This document shows, piece after piece, positions 32,793-45,122 of a DNA stretch of 64,000 nt (positions are counted from its first letter, which is position 1; each line of letters begins with the position of its first letter). The DNA lies in the NCBI GenBank assembly GCA_015179125.1, contig WHVA01000103.1, positions 62,001-126,000 on the forward strand, read 5' to 3'. Source of the stretch: Gautieria morchelliformis. Its lineage: Eukaryota > Basidiomycota > Agaricomycetes > Gomphales > Gomphaceae. The notes beneath the pieces are model-generated. The model saw nothing but the letters and a program-made list of their open reading frames with translations, was not told the DNA's origin and made no database searches. Position numbers and translations under genes: made by a program.

Positions 32793-33591
32793 AGTGCGTG
32801 ACCTTGAAGTGGGCGAACACTGCGTATGAATTCAGCTAGTTGAAAGTGAACTTGATGTCTGGGATTTTGTTTCGTTTGTTGATTAGGCCCGTGCGTGTAA
32901 TGCAAATCGAACTGAACGATCAAAAACCACCTGGAATGGTACATCACTAGAAATTCGTCCGCTGATCAACATGAAGCGTTGGGAAATGATCACTGGCCTC
33001 AAGTTCTTTAGTAACTTGATTAAAAAGCCTTCGAGCACTACCGAATCGCCCTCAGACTCTGCCAGATGCAATGCTTATGATTTTCCTGTTGCGATGTGCC
33101 GGCTTCTCATGCGGCAATTAAGAAGGGCTACACCAGTAATACTGTACTCCTGGCATATGCACAAGACATGTGAGCTACTATCGACTAACTATTGAGTCAG
33201 TGCGGAATGGTCCCTGCGGTGCAGATAGGCTTTTTCTCACGAGGTTTTTTACTGCCATGTGCCGTTGTCAGGTCTCCAGCTTCCTGTTGTTCGCTACTTA
33301 TTTGCAGCCTGTGTCTTTCCCAGCTTTTATATACTTATAAGTACACGACTGTCCGAAACGTTTGTTCTGCCGCGTCGCGAACGCGCATCACGTGAACTTA
33401 CATAAAACGCGTGACAAGTTCAAAACCTGGCCAGCTATAGGTTGATTGGTAATCACACCCTTCTCTCCTTCGCTCCTCCATATCCTAGACTCCGGTCGCG
33501 AATTATTTCTGGTGACACGTCGGGTCTAGGAATTCGCTTGCTGGGTGACTGCGAACGCTCGTGGAGCTTGTCTCTTTAGCTTCAGCTGATC
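32793..33591. other. Spacer with one copy of a 160-bp repeat
   Basis: Contains the repeat copy at 32917-33075 and, at the right end, the F-box promoter shared with copy 1. No other gene seen. Confidence 0.45.
32917..33075 (+). repeat. Direct repeat flanking F-box copy 2, left copy
   Basis: Begins 'acgatcaaaaaccacctgg' and matches 35568-35735 with scattered differences. Both copies have a coding-like frame with 'LEIR.LIN', 'WEMITGL.FF' and 'LIK', suggesting remnants of one coding exon. The source gene is not recognised. Confidence 0.7.
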
Positions 33592-35388
33592 ATGGCCCTC
33601 ACGCTTGATGGCCTACCTACCGACATTCTCATTCGTGTCTTTGAGGAGTTGGATGTATACGACATACGCCGTTGTTCACTGGTATGTGCACATTCTCAGA
33701 CCTCCGATTGGTCGTACTTGATATTCGCAGACAGGTCGCGTCTTTCATGAAACGATCCCGGACAATCTGATCTTGCAGTATCGCCTTGAGCTTGCTATTG
33801 CTGGATTAGAGGATAGAAGCACCGATTGTGGACTCTCAGTAGCTGAACGGCTCGCCCAAGTGAAGGCTATGGAGGAAGGTTGGGCCAACCTTAGCTTCCG
33901 CCAGAAATTCAAAGTAACCTTCCCTGGGCCGGGCCCCACCTGGAACCTGTATGGTGGTGTGCTGGTACGCGAATGTGCATCAGACATGGCGTCTGGGCTG
34001 TCATTCATACAGCTACCGTATGCCGTACGAGGAACTCCTGTGCATATGTGGCAAATCGATATACAAGTGAACATTCTATATTACGCCATAAATCCGGCTC
34101 AGGACCTCGCCGTTCTTATCGGTTGGCCGGTGTGCGTAGCGTTCTCTTAAGATAGCGCTTGTTTTCTTACTCGTTATGCAGGACACACGATGAACAGCGG
34201 CACACTGTCGGGATACATTTACGCACTATGAGTACAGGGGCACATCATCCTTGCGCCTCCGATCCCGTCCTGGCTTGTGTACTGGACCTGGATGACCCAC
34301 AAGATCATTTTGTTATTGAGCTTATGGGCGACTTCCTTGCCTTACTTCACTACAGTCCCGAAGATTCTTTGGGCGACGTACTATTTATCTGGGACTGGAA
34401 AACTGGTCAACTTCTCATCGTGCGCTTGTTTCCTTTCGTGCTCAGGACACGTGCTCAAATACAGTATAGTCTTTAGAAGCTTCGTCTCTGGCCACCGGCA
34501 TGATATGTTTTACATTTCTTTCTTCGCGACATATTGTCATAGCGAGTTGTCAGAGCCCGACGGGTGCTATCAACCTAAACTGCATGTGTACGACTTCATC
34601 TCTGCTCGTCCAGAAGGATCCATGCAGCCACGGCTCGTCCGCATATATCAACTCCCACGCGTCGCTCGACACGCAATTACAAGAGATTTTGTGCTAAGTT
34701 CTGATCCATCTTCGGAAATTTCTCCGCCAGGTGGAATATCTTTCTACCCTACCTCATGTTCCCGTCTATTAACGGTGAGCATGCATTTTCGGTACCTGGG
34801 GCATCACCCGAACCACCGTGTGCATGACTACATGCTGTTTCTACATACCTCGTCGCTTCTCGAAGAAATTGACGCACATACACTCATTGTCCCATGGGAA
34901 AACTGGGGTCCGATGAAGACCAGGATGCTGGATCTACGTGACTCCCGATCAGAGTACCATGTTTATGGAACGCGGTACTTACCGAGAAAGGCGGGAGTCG
35001 GCCCACAGGTATTTCTAACCCGCCAATTGAGGATGCTGGACTTCAATCCGCTGGCGCTTCGACGTGGTGGGTCTCAGCAGGTTATTTTTTTGAATGGTAC
35101 ATTGATACGCCCTGCATGAAATTAGCATATAGCAATTTGACCTCCAATGACACATCGATGTCCCCATCAGAGGAAGAATCTGCGTTATGCACAACTTTTG
35201 TGCAGCAATCCCAACCGACCATAATTGACAACGAATTCGCATTCGCTCAAAGTGTAAGTACTGCCCTACCATACCGAGATGTGATAGGGGGGAGGTTCAG
35301 ATTTTTGGAGGCCATGATTGACCGAGAATGTGTGGTCCTGCTGGACTGTGGTGATTTGGTACGTGTCTTGTTTATACCTTTTCAATGA
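33592..35388 (+). CDS. F-box protein, copy 2 (more complete)
   Basis: The start MALTLDGLPTDILIRVFEEL is an F-box. Exon 1 ends at 33681 (gtatgtgc), exon 2 is 33731-34131 and exon 3 starts at 34182. Exon 2 carries FHETIPDNLILQYRLELAIAG, PGPGPTWNLYGG and LPYAVRGTPVHMWQIDIQVN. Exon 3 carries DLDDPQDHFVIELMGDFLA and DVLFIWDWKTGQLLI, the WD-like core found in many basidiomycete F-box proteins. Later exons give RSFVSGHRHDMFYISFFATY, LHVYDFISARPEGSMQPRLV, ISFYPTSCSRLLTV and the terminal ALPYRDVIGGRFRF..MIDREC. F-box proteins recruit substrates to SCF ubiquitin ligases. The joins after about 34400 and around 35085 (near a run of T) are uncertain, so this copy may be intact or mildly damaged. It is a paralogue of the decayed copy at 18639. 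Confidence 0.7.
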
Positions 35389-35567
35389 TGGTTGACCCAG
35401 ATGTCACAGCGGGATAGACATGACATAGAGTTCCTATGCATCTAAAACGCCTTCGGTAAACGTAGCCAGCACTGCGAAAAAGATCTCTTTTGAATTCCGC
35501 CGAATATGCACGGGTAATGGCTGACCGGTGCAGTGCCATCGACCCGTATCCAACTTCTCGCCCAGTT

Positions 35568-35735
35568 ACGATCAAAAACCACTTGGAGTGGTGCATCACT
35601 AGAAATTCGTGCGCTCATCAACATGCAGCGTCTCTGGGAAATGATCACTGGCCTCAGGTTCTTTAATGACTTGATTAAAACCCGTTCCAGCACAAACGAC
35701 CGAATCGCTCTTGGATTCTGCTGGATGCAGTGCAT
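35568..35735 (+). repeat. Direct repeat flanking F-box copy 2, right copy
   Basis: Begins 'acgatcaaaaaccacttgg' and matches 32917-33075. The frame reads LEIRALINMQRLWEMITGLR and then FFNDLIK. It lies 180 bp beyond the end of the F-box gene, so the pair of repeats brackets that gene. Confidence 0.7.
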
Positions 35736-36834
35736 TGTTTTTACTACTTCCGAAGTGCCGGCTGGCTTTTAACAGAGTGCTAAGTGGTGTGGATATTGAA
35801 TATTAATTAACGCCGGTCTTTAAAGCCTAAAGACCTACCAATAAAAAAAGTTTAATATCTGGATTGTTTGGATCACAATCTTTGGAATAGTGCCTCAAGA
35901 GTGATGTTACAGTAAAGTGAGCAGGAAAAGGAATGGGTTCCCTAGCATATTTATGAATCCACTGCCTGGAATTACCTGGCTTCAAAAGCCACCAAGGAAG
36001 AACATTGATAGCATGATGAGAGTTAGGCCAATCTAAAAGCATATCTTACCTTTGCAGATGCATCAAAACTTCTGAATCTGGTCGTCCCCATATTGGTTCA
36101 GACTGATTCTGATTGCCCTCAAATGGAAGTACCAGGTTTGCCTGTTGCAGCCTTCCAAATAGTTGTGGCATAGTATCAAGGACAAGCCGGAATATGCCCT
36201 CTGGGGGATTTGACTGAGCAGATGTTGCACCTGAGCTATGCCTCTATGTGTAGCTTTCAATGTCAGAAGCTTAAAGACCATGAGAATACTCAATGTAACA
36301 GGGAAGAATTGCAATCTTGAACTTCACTAGGCTATTTATGGTTGAATTGGATGGTTGTGAACCAATTTGAAAAGGATTAGAAGTGAGAGCTAGTAGCTGC
36401 AGGGCCCAAGAGAGGTTAATTTCATATGTGTGTCTAACTGCTCGCTGGGAATTTGTTCTTGTGTGGGAACCTGAAAGGGCAACTCTCCCTAGACAGCAGA
36501 AATCACATGGTCTGGTAGAGGAGGATCCAAAGAGGAAAAGCCAAGGATCTCCACTACCAGCACACTACCTATATACCTCACACCCCTGATTGAAGTCAGG
36601 GATGCCTGCTCCACCTCTAACACAAGTCTGTGCCTCTGCAGCACTTGCCTAACGTGTGTGTTTTGACCCACGACCTTGGCACCATTCTGGGATAATTCCT
36701 GAAGCTGAAGGTTCAGGAACTTGGCCTAGCCTTCAAGGCATGCTTGGGTCAGGTTTGGAACTCGGGCTGGAACCGAAGCCAAGACCAGAAATGTCCTTGG
36801 GAGGGGGTTCCCCTGACATCACTGTAAGGGTGAC
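35736..36834. other. Region with unassigned coding-like remnants on the minus strand
   Basis: Three minus-strand open pieces (35827-36042, 36063-36314 and 36489-36671) have protein-like composition, for example LLDWPNSHHAINVLPWWLL and PFPAHFTVTSLLRHYSKD, but I do not recognise them. They may be the remains of a transposable element. No terminal repeats seen. Confidence 0.35.
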
Positions 36835-39800
36835 TGTCAGGGGACACCCTGTTTTCCATTTCCAGTTCCGACACCACACCCAGTTCCGACACCACACCCA
36901 GTTCCGACTCCGGTTCCGGTTCCGATTCTGGGAGAACTTCCACCAGTTCTATTCGCTTTGCCAGTTCCACTCCAATTTCTGACTTCTGCTCTCAGAACAG
37001 TGTCGGAAATCAAGCGACTCGCGTAATAGGTGGCATCAAGGGTCGATCAAGGGTCAGGGAGGTCAGGGGGATGCAGGGTTGATGGCGGGTGTCAAGTGTT
37101 GTCCCTGGCTGCGCAGCGTAGTATAATACGGGTGTCAAGATTGGTTTTTAGGCGTTAATATCGTGTATTAGTGAACACAGCGAATGCCTGAATAACTTGT
37201 GCGAATAAGTATGCCGTTCGGCGAATAGGTGAACCAACAAATGTTCACAAGATAAGAGGGTTGCCCAAACGGAGCTCGCCCTATCTACACTCGTAGCGAA
37301 ATAGCCTGTGGCACTTGACGATGTAACGTACAAGGTGTCACGGAAGGGCTGTCTAAGTCGTGACAATCCCTTCGCCGACAGCGCAGAATATAGTTCGAAG
37401 GCTAAGGTAACGAAGGTGAAGTATGAGAACTCACCAGTGATGCCTAAGTCCTCTGCTGGTCGAAGATAGAAATCTCCAGGAGAAGGCTCAAGACGATGAT
37501 CACAGCGAGGTCAAGTTTGCACAAGATGGACGATGTATGATAATTGAACTGGGGAATATACATGCGAATGTAAACTACTTATATCGAATGCTCGTAAGGT
37601 ATCAGTGAATAGGAAAGAGGCCATCATGAGTCAGGGTTGGATAGGGGTGCGCAGTCATGATACAACATAGATGAAATAAACATACAATAGAGTGAGAGAA
37701 GAGGGAGAACATGAAACGATGGAGAGTGAAGGTGGCGAAGGCACCTATGTACAAAATCATGTCTTGGGGCCCGCATATACACCGCCCTGCACGGGTTCTT
37801 CATCTACTGGGTTGATCCCACACGACCTACGGGTAGGACCTCCCGCGAACGCACCCTGCTCATATGAACACCAAAAGGGGGTTGGATTGAGAAGCTGATG
37901 GAGCTACTGACGAGCCATCATGCCGGGTAGGGATGCCGATCGTGATTTGATGGTGTGCCTGCTGGCGAATGATGCGAGCAGCGAATGGCTGTTCAGCGAA
38001 ATGCGAGGAAGGGCGAACAGAGATGACATAGGGGAGGAGTGGTTGAGGTGGAGGGCGAAGCTGAGCGAACATGGGGGAGGAGTGGCGAAAGGGGAAATGG
38101 GGATAACAAGGTGCAGGAAATACACAAGTCATGACAATCCGATTATCAGAACACCATCGAAAGAGGGTTGAGCAGAGGAGGTGATAGGCCCAGCGATGAC
38201 TGCCAAGTCAGTCCAAAGACGTTGATCGTGCGTTGACGGCATGGCTATGGTAATTGGCACGAACAGCGAGAATCGGTTGCCGAACACGGCAATGGTGATC
38301 GGAACGAACACGGAGGTGGAGTGAGAAATGGGAGAACAGAGCATCTGAGCATGAGAAATAAACACGTCATGACAACGCGCTTGCTGACATTGGGGGTCCT
38401 TAGACTTTTCTCTTTGGATTTCCCCTTGTCAGTTGTGTGGTAGTGTGATCTCCACAACCAGCCAGGGTTTCCCTTACAGCAGAAAAGTCTCTCCCCTAGA
38501 GGACCGGCGGTCAAACTGCATGTTGCATTCGCCATAGGTGCGTTCGGAATCGGAGACAGCGACTCGGAGATCGCAACCTCTTCCGCGCACACGGCATATG
38601 ACAGCCCCTCTTCTTACGTCGAGCTCCCAACCCCGGAAATCCCGTCCCATAATTCTCCTTCTGACATGGATCCGGACGATTGTCTTTGGAATATGGAGGA
38701 GGAATTGACGCGGAACCGGATGAAGACTGACGCGATTGAAACAGCCTTACAAGTGATTTTGGCTAAGTTAGATATTCCACAAAGTGGTGGAAATGCAATG
38801 ATGGATGAGCCGGATGTCGAAAAAGCGGAAGTAGCGGAAGAGAGGATGTCCGCAAAGTTGGCAAAGGTCAAACCCGCAACTCCGGCGGACTTTGACGGAG
38901 ATCGGGAGAAGGGATGCGCATTCTTCAACACATGCAGCATCTATTTCGCAATTGTCGGAAACCTCTTTCCAAATGACCAGGCTCAGATTCACTGGGCATT
39001 GTCCTTTTTCAAGTCGGACCACGCAGCCCGCTTTGCAAACAAGGTGATCCAACATGAAGCAAAGGGCAAGGGGAACTACTTCCAGGACTGGGACGCCTTC
39101 GAGAAAACATTTTCCGACCAGTTCTGCCCGAAAAATGAGCAGCTCACAGCCCTTACGAAGCTCGAGGGGACCAGCTGGTACCAGGCCAAGGATCCAGTCG
39201 ATGACTACATCGATCGCTTCCAGGAGCTCATTGACCTTGCAGAGTATGACAACGACAAGATGATCGTCATCAAATTCTGACGAGGGCTTGATCCGACACT
39301 CCAGAACCAAGTCGCGCTGCTTGGGGATGGAGCTCCAGATTTTGATGACCCGGAAGGGTGGTACCAAGCTGCGCGGAGGGTGTCCCGAAACAGGGAAGCA
39401 AATGAGGCCTTCGTGGAGACAAACCGGAACATGACACGCAATTCCGCTCGTCCTACTCCACCTGTGCCAAAAACCCGGAAGTGCATTCATTCCCGCACGG
39501 AAAATATTTCCGACGGTTGCTCCGCCTGCCCCTGTTAGGAACCCTAGCCCCCCTCCCTCGAAGAGTGGCCCTGCCCTGATGGATGTTGACCGCATGCGCG
39601 GAAAAGGCCACGGAACCATCACCTGCTTCCGATGCTGCCAGCCAGGCCACTATGCCTGCGAGTGCCCCAAGCCTTTGACATCCGGCTTATGACCACAGAG
39701 GAGAAACTCGAGCTCCTTCCAGAGTTCCTCGCACTCATGGACATAAGCGGAGTGCCTACTGCGGAAGAGATTTCCGAAAATGCGGAACATGGCGCATCAG

Positions 39801-42800
39801 AAGTGGAAGATGCGTTGGATTTTGTGACGCGCAGTGGGTGAGATGTGTGCCCCTGCTGCCTGTACATAACCGGTTTGCCTGTCTTGAAGTAGAGAATGAA
39901 AAGCCCCCACTCCCCTCACTTCGTACAGACCCACCGGATAAAGTCACACAAAAACCGAATCCGACACCCCATCCATCCCGCATCTGCCCTTGGGAGAGAC
40001 GCCTCCCGAAGCGCTATGTTGTTGCTGCCACCCCTGGCCCCAAGTCACTAATAATTAAGGTGGAGATCCAGACGACAGATACGGTGGAAGTCAAATCCGG
40101 ACCCGCCCTTGTCGATTGTGGGGCCACTGGTCAGTTTATAGACCGGGACTATGTAGAACGGAACCGACTGACCACGCGGAAGTTGCAACGTGCAATCCCG
40201 GTGTTCAATGTGGATGGAAGCCCCAATGAGGCAGGGTCCATCACGGAGATAGTAGACACAATTCTCCGCTACGATGGACACACAGAACGCACTTCCTTTG
40301 CAGTCACCAGCCTGGGGAAGCAAGACATCATCCTCGGGTTTACCTGGCTTCAGGAGCACAACCTGGAGATCAATTGGCAGACTTGGAAGGTGCTGATGAG
40401 TCAATTCCCAGCCAAGTGTCACATGTGCCAGGAGGAAGTGCGGAAGGAGCGCCAGGAGCAGTGGAAGACCGAACGGCTCATACAGACATGTCGTTCTGGC
40501 CCCCATCCACTGCTTGCAGAAGAAGACTTGGAAGCGGAATTTGAACCGGCTCCCACTTCCAATTCCGATTCCCATTCCGACTCCAACGTCATCCGACTTG
40601 TCCCGGAAGACACTCTGGCAGAGGGGGAGCGCTTGCTGTACGTAAACCTTCCACTGGAAGCGGAACACATCCGCGCCACCGGAAATATTTTGCAACGCCT
40701 TGCTGAAGCCTCCAGGAAGCATGATAAAGTGGGGGCGGAAATTCCGGAGTACCTGCGGGAGTTTGAGGATGTCTTTGCCAAGGAGTCATTTGATGCCCTG
40801 CCTCCACGGAAGCTGTGGGACCATGCCATCGGGTTGGAGCCTGGGTCAAAGCCCACCAACTGCAAAGTCTACCCACTGTCACCCAAGGAGCAGGTAGAGC
40901 TTGATGCATTCCTTGCGGAAAACCTCCATACAGGGAGGATCTGCCCCTCCAAGTCACCCATGGCATCTCAGTGTTCTTCATCAAGAAGAAGGACGGCTCG
41001 CTCAGACTTGTGCAGGATTACCAGGCCTTGAATGCGATCACGATCACATGATCAAGAACCGGTACCCCATTCCACTCATTTCCGAACTGATCACACAACT
41101 CCGCGGGGAAAGGTACTTCACTAAGCTGGATGTCTGCTGGGGCTTCAATAATGTTCGGATCCGGGAGGGAGACGAGTGGAAGGCCGCATTCCGCACCAAC
41201 CGAGGACTCTTTGAGCCACAGGTCATGTTCTTTGGCCTCACCAACAGTCCTGCCACATTCCAGACGATGATGAATGACATTTTCCATGACATGATAGCAG
41301 GAGGGGTTGTCTGCGTCTACCTCGATGACATCCTCATCTTCACAAAAACAATGTCGGAACATCGGGAGGTCGTGTGGAGAGTGCTGGAACGGCTCCAAGA
41401 GTACAACCTGTGTCTCAAGCCAGAAAAGTGCGAATTTGAGCGGACACGGATAGAGTGTCTTGGGGTGATTGTGTCAGAAGGGAAGGTAGAAATGGACCCG
41501 GTCAAAGTTTCTGGTGTATCGGATTGGCCTGTGCTGCGGAACAAGAAGGAGGTCCAGTCCTTCATTGGGTTTGTCAATTTCTACCGGCGGTTCATCAAGG
41601 ACGTCTCCTGCCACGCCTGTGCCCTCTTCGACCTCACCAAGAAGGAGGTTGGGTGGCGGTGGGGAGAGCCGGAACAAGCCTCCTTTGACAAACTCAAAGA
41701 GCTGATCACTTCTGCCCTGGTCCTGATATTTCCCGATGACTCTCGCCCTTATCGAGTTGAGGCGGATTCTTCCGACACAGCTACCGGAGCGGTCTTGTCA
41801 CAACAGTCATCGGAAGATGATGGGGGGTGGCATCCGATTGCCTTCTTCTCTAAAAGCCTTAGTCCGGTTGAGCGGAACTATGAGATCCATGACAAGGAGA
41901 TGCTGGCAATCATCCGAGCGCTGGAGGAGTGGTGACACTTCCTCAAGAGTGCTCTATGCCCATTTGAGATCTGGACAGACCACAAGAACCTCGAGTACTT
42001 CCGCACGTCTAAGAAGTTGAACCGATGACAAGCACAGTGGTCCCTACACCTGTCCCGGTTTGACTTCATGCTCCACCACTGCCCCGGCCGCACCATGGGC
42101 AAGCCCGATGCCCTATCCCGCCATGTGGATCATGGAAGCAGAAGCGGAGACAACTCTGATATGACACTTCTCCACCCAAGTCTCTTTGCAATCCGCACCC
42201 TCGAAGGAGTGACTGCGGTTGGGGCGGAAGCGGAAATGCTACGGGACATCCGGAGGCAGTACCGGAATGGAGAGAAGGAGGAGTCGGTGGTGAAGGCGGT
42301 GGAGGAACTTCGGAAAGGGAGCTCACGGTCTGTACGGGCGGCGGAATGGTTGGAACGTGATGGGCTGCTCCACTTCAGAGGCAAGGTCTATGTTCCAGGT
42401 GGGGCGGACCTCCGCCGCCGCATTGTGTCCCAGCACCATGACACATGGGTCGCTGGGCATGCTGGCAGGTGGAAGACACTGGAGTTAGTGGCTCGGAACT
42501 ACTGGTGGCCTCAGATGTCCCGCTACATTGGACAGTACGTGAAGACATGTGACCTTTGTCTCCGAACCAAAGCACAACGACATCCGCCCATCGGAGAACT
42601 TGTTCCACTCCTGATTCCAGAATCCCGCTGGGACACCATCAGTGTTGACTTCATTGTTGAACTCCCAGAGTCTCATGGCTACGACGTGATCATGAACGTT
42701 GTGGACTCGGTAAGCAAGGTGTCCCACTTCATTCCGACGCACACGACGATCACAGCCCTCGGAGCGGCCCGCCTGTTCCTTGCACATGTCTGGAAGTTGC

Positions 42801-42867
42801 ATGGGCTCCTGAAGCAAGTTGTTTCCGACCGAGGTCCGCAGTTTGTCGCGAAACTGACTCGGGAGCT
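36835..42867 (+). mobile_element. Ty3/Gypsy retrotransposon fossil 1 (broken)
   Basis: Probable 5' LTR 36835-37132 plus 38375-38389 (TGTCAGGGG to GCTGACA), interrupted by a solo LTR of another family. The parts follow in the usual Gypsy order: gag (about 38.65-39.7 kb, including a zinc-knuckle region with CFRCCQPGHYACECP), aspartic protease (about 40.1 kb, ALVDCGATGQFID), reverse transcriptase (about 41.0-41.4 kb, with YLDDILIF), RNase H (about 41.7-42.0 kb) and integrase (about 42.4-42.87 kb). The element is broken, with several interruptions, and has no 3' LTR in this window. It abuts another unit at 42868. Likely old, though its protein motifs are still easy to read. Confidence 0.85.
37133..38374 (+). 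repeat. Solo LTR, copy 1, inserted in the 5' LTR of Gypsy fossil 1
   Basis: Starts TGTCAAGATTGG and shares most of its length with copies at 47238 and 59209. A TGACA terminus occurs at 38136 and again at 38374. The flanks ACGGG (37128-37132) and ACGCG (38375-38379) fit a 5-bp target duplication differing at one base, favouring the longer version. No internal region of this family is seen in the window. Confidence 0.7.
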
Positions 42868-45122
42868 GTAAAGATGACGATCTTTGACCTTGTATCACAA
42901 GGGCACTGCAGACCTTGACCAAATAGTGGTATTCTGAATGCTACGTAGTGACAGTGTAAGGTTAAGATGCGATGGGAACCGCTGGCTGGTTCCCATGCAT
43001 AAACTATACAGTGGGTCCCTAAGGGGCCCACTGGGATTATGTAATAACTAGAGTACATGTATGGTATCTAGGTTATTTACCCCCTCCCCCTCTATAGACA
43101 ACTATAGGGGCCAACTATGACTCATAGAGGTCATCCATGATGGAATCCTCTAGAGTGGCCGATACAATGATGTCGTCGTCATACGGGGCCAGTGGAGCAT
43201 GTGACTCCTCCAGGGGCACCTCCGTGTCCACGGTGGTGATTGGGTGAGGCTGTTCTGCCTCGCCACTAGCGGTGGGTTCCACGTGCTCAATGGGGCCAGC
43301 ATCCTCGTGGAGCATGGCCTCAACGGCTGGATCCTCAGCCTGAGGAGGGGGCCCGAAGCGCGCCAGCTCCTGGTCGAGCTGAGCGTGAGTGAGAGGTCGT
43401 GGCACCGTGGCTCTCACGTGGCTGGTCTCAAGGACCTTTTGTTGGCCCTCACGGGCAGCGGCACTGAATGCTGCACCAGTGATGCTGCGTTGAACATAAT
43501 GTTCAATGCGTGCCACTCGCTTGCAAGTGACACCCACGTAGCGGGCCAACCATCTCGCGATCTCGGCGAGCGGGATGTCGGGGCCAGATCGGCCCCCCAT
43601 GGGGTATGGGCCCGTGATGGACAGCCGCAAGCTGGTGCTCTGCGGCGTCAGGACTTCCCTGGCATCGACAAGGCCCGACCATTGGTCGGTCGAGCCGAAC
43701 AGGTCGAGCAGCCTCGCCCTGAGAGGTGATGTGACCCCTTTGACCCGGGGCGCCAGGGGCTTCAACCACATCCAGACGTCCATGTCGTCTAGGTTGAAGG
43801 TGCCATCCGCGTTGTCGTGGATGGCTGATGGGATTCCTTTGGGGTTGTGTATCCAGCCCCTTAGGATGGCAGTGATGTCGTGCAGGGTGCCACCCGCTAT
43901 CACTAGACAATCCCTTTTTGGATTGCGAGCGCGTTGTTCGCGCTCGATGCATTTGAATATGCCGATCATCTCGCACGTGCGCGTGAGTTGTGGCGTTTCT
44001 TTTGCCCGCACTAGGAGTTTGACAAAACGTGGGTCGTCAAGCGGGCAGATGTCGTACCATTGAGTATGACGTTGTTGGGCCTTCCCTACTGGTCGTGGTA
44101 GGAGGCCCGTCTCGGAGATTGGTGGATCTCCGAGTGGGATGATCATTCCCTCCCCGGGTAGGGAGGGTGAACTGTCCCCGCCGGTGGAGGCAGGGCCACG
44201 CCAGGCCCAATGTACTGGGCCTCGACCTGTGCTATCCGCCGTTGAAGGGTGGGGTCGTTGATTGTGTGCGACGGTGACGCCGCCAGGTATGCGCTGATCG
44301 TGCTTTCCTTCTCAATGGCTAGCCCATTGATGGTGTTGGGGGTGCCGTGCAATTTCTTGTGCTTTTTCTTCGGCTGCTCTGCCAGCCGTTGTGCCCTCCC
44401 CGGGTCGTACGTCTTCCAGACGGACGAGTCGGACTCCCATCCATCCAGGACGCCGTACGCAGTGTCGGAAGGTGCGCTCTGCCCTTCCGTCATTGTCGTT
44501 GTCGGGGTCGGCGCTGACAATCAGGACGCTAGCCCCGATGTTGCGCGCGCCGGCAGGGGCGCCATCGCACGAGGTGATGATGGCCTGGCCACTGGGTCCA
44601 TGGTCGGGTCATGTCGTGGCCTTTTTGAGGCTGCGTGGACGAGGGTAACCTGGAGTTGGGCTGCGCTCAGCTGCTGCTCCAGTTCCCTTATTTTGGCGCG
44701 CTCGGTTTCGAGCACGTCGTCGTGGTCTTCAACCGTGCGTTCCAACTCCTTGACCTCTTTTTTGAGGTCATGGATGTCCCGGAGGAGCTCCTTGCGCGCG
44801 TCACGCGCGATGCCCCTTGGGAGCCATCCCCAGGCCGCATCGATGGTGTCGCGATGTCTTCGTCCCGCAATTTGACCTTGCGGGTGCCTGTCGCAGGCCT
44901 TAGGTGCGCGGCGTAGTCTGTGCACGTTGCGCAATCGTCCAGGTGGATGATTGCGAGGGCATCCTCCCATCCCACGATCATCCAGTGCTCCTGGTCTACT
45001 GGAGCACGTAGGATATCTGCAGCCCCCTGTCTCGGGGCCGTTGTTCGTGTTGTGGACGTTGACGGATCAACGTCCATCCCACCTTTGGGGGGCATCATCT
45101 TTGTGGGGATGATGGTGGTAAC
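42868..45122 (-). mobile_element. Unassigned retroelement-like unit with a short LTR-like end
   Basis: Minus-strand unit between two Gypsy pieces of opposite orientation. Its open regions encode a protein with MIVGWEDALAIIHLDDC and a CxxC pair, a coiled coil (LKKEVKELERTVEDHDDVLE), and a distinct 340-residue frame (43115-44146) with WYDICPLDDPRFVKLL and DMDVWMWLKPLAPR ending in an acidic tail. The left end (42868-43080) begins TGTAAAG and ends TTTAC. It is preceded on the minus strand by a polypurine tract (agagggggaggggg), as at a 3' LTR. Two strong hairpins lie in it. I do not recognise the proteins. The unit is probably broken; the right end has no matching LTR. Confidence 0.5.

Noticed and set aside
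38768-39622. Minus-strand 284-residue open frame
   Set aside because: It lies antisense to the Gypsy gag and has no motif of its own; it is a shadow of the codon use in gag.
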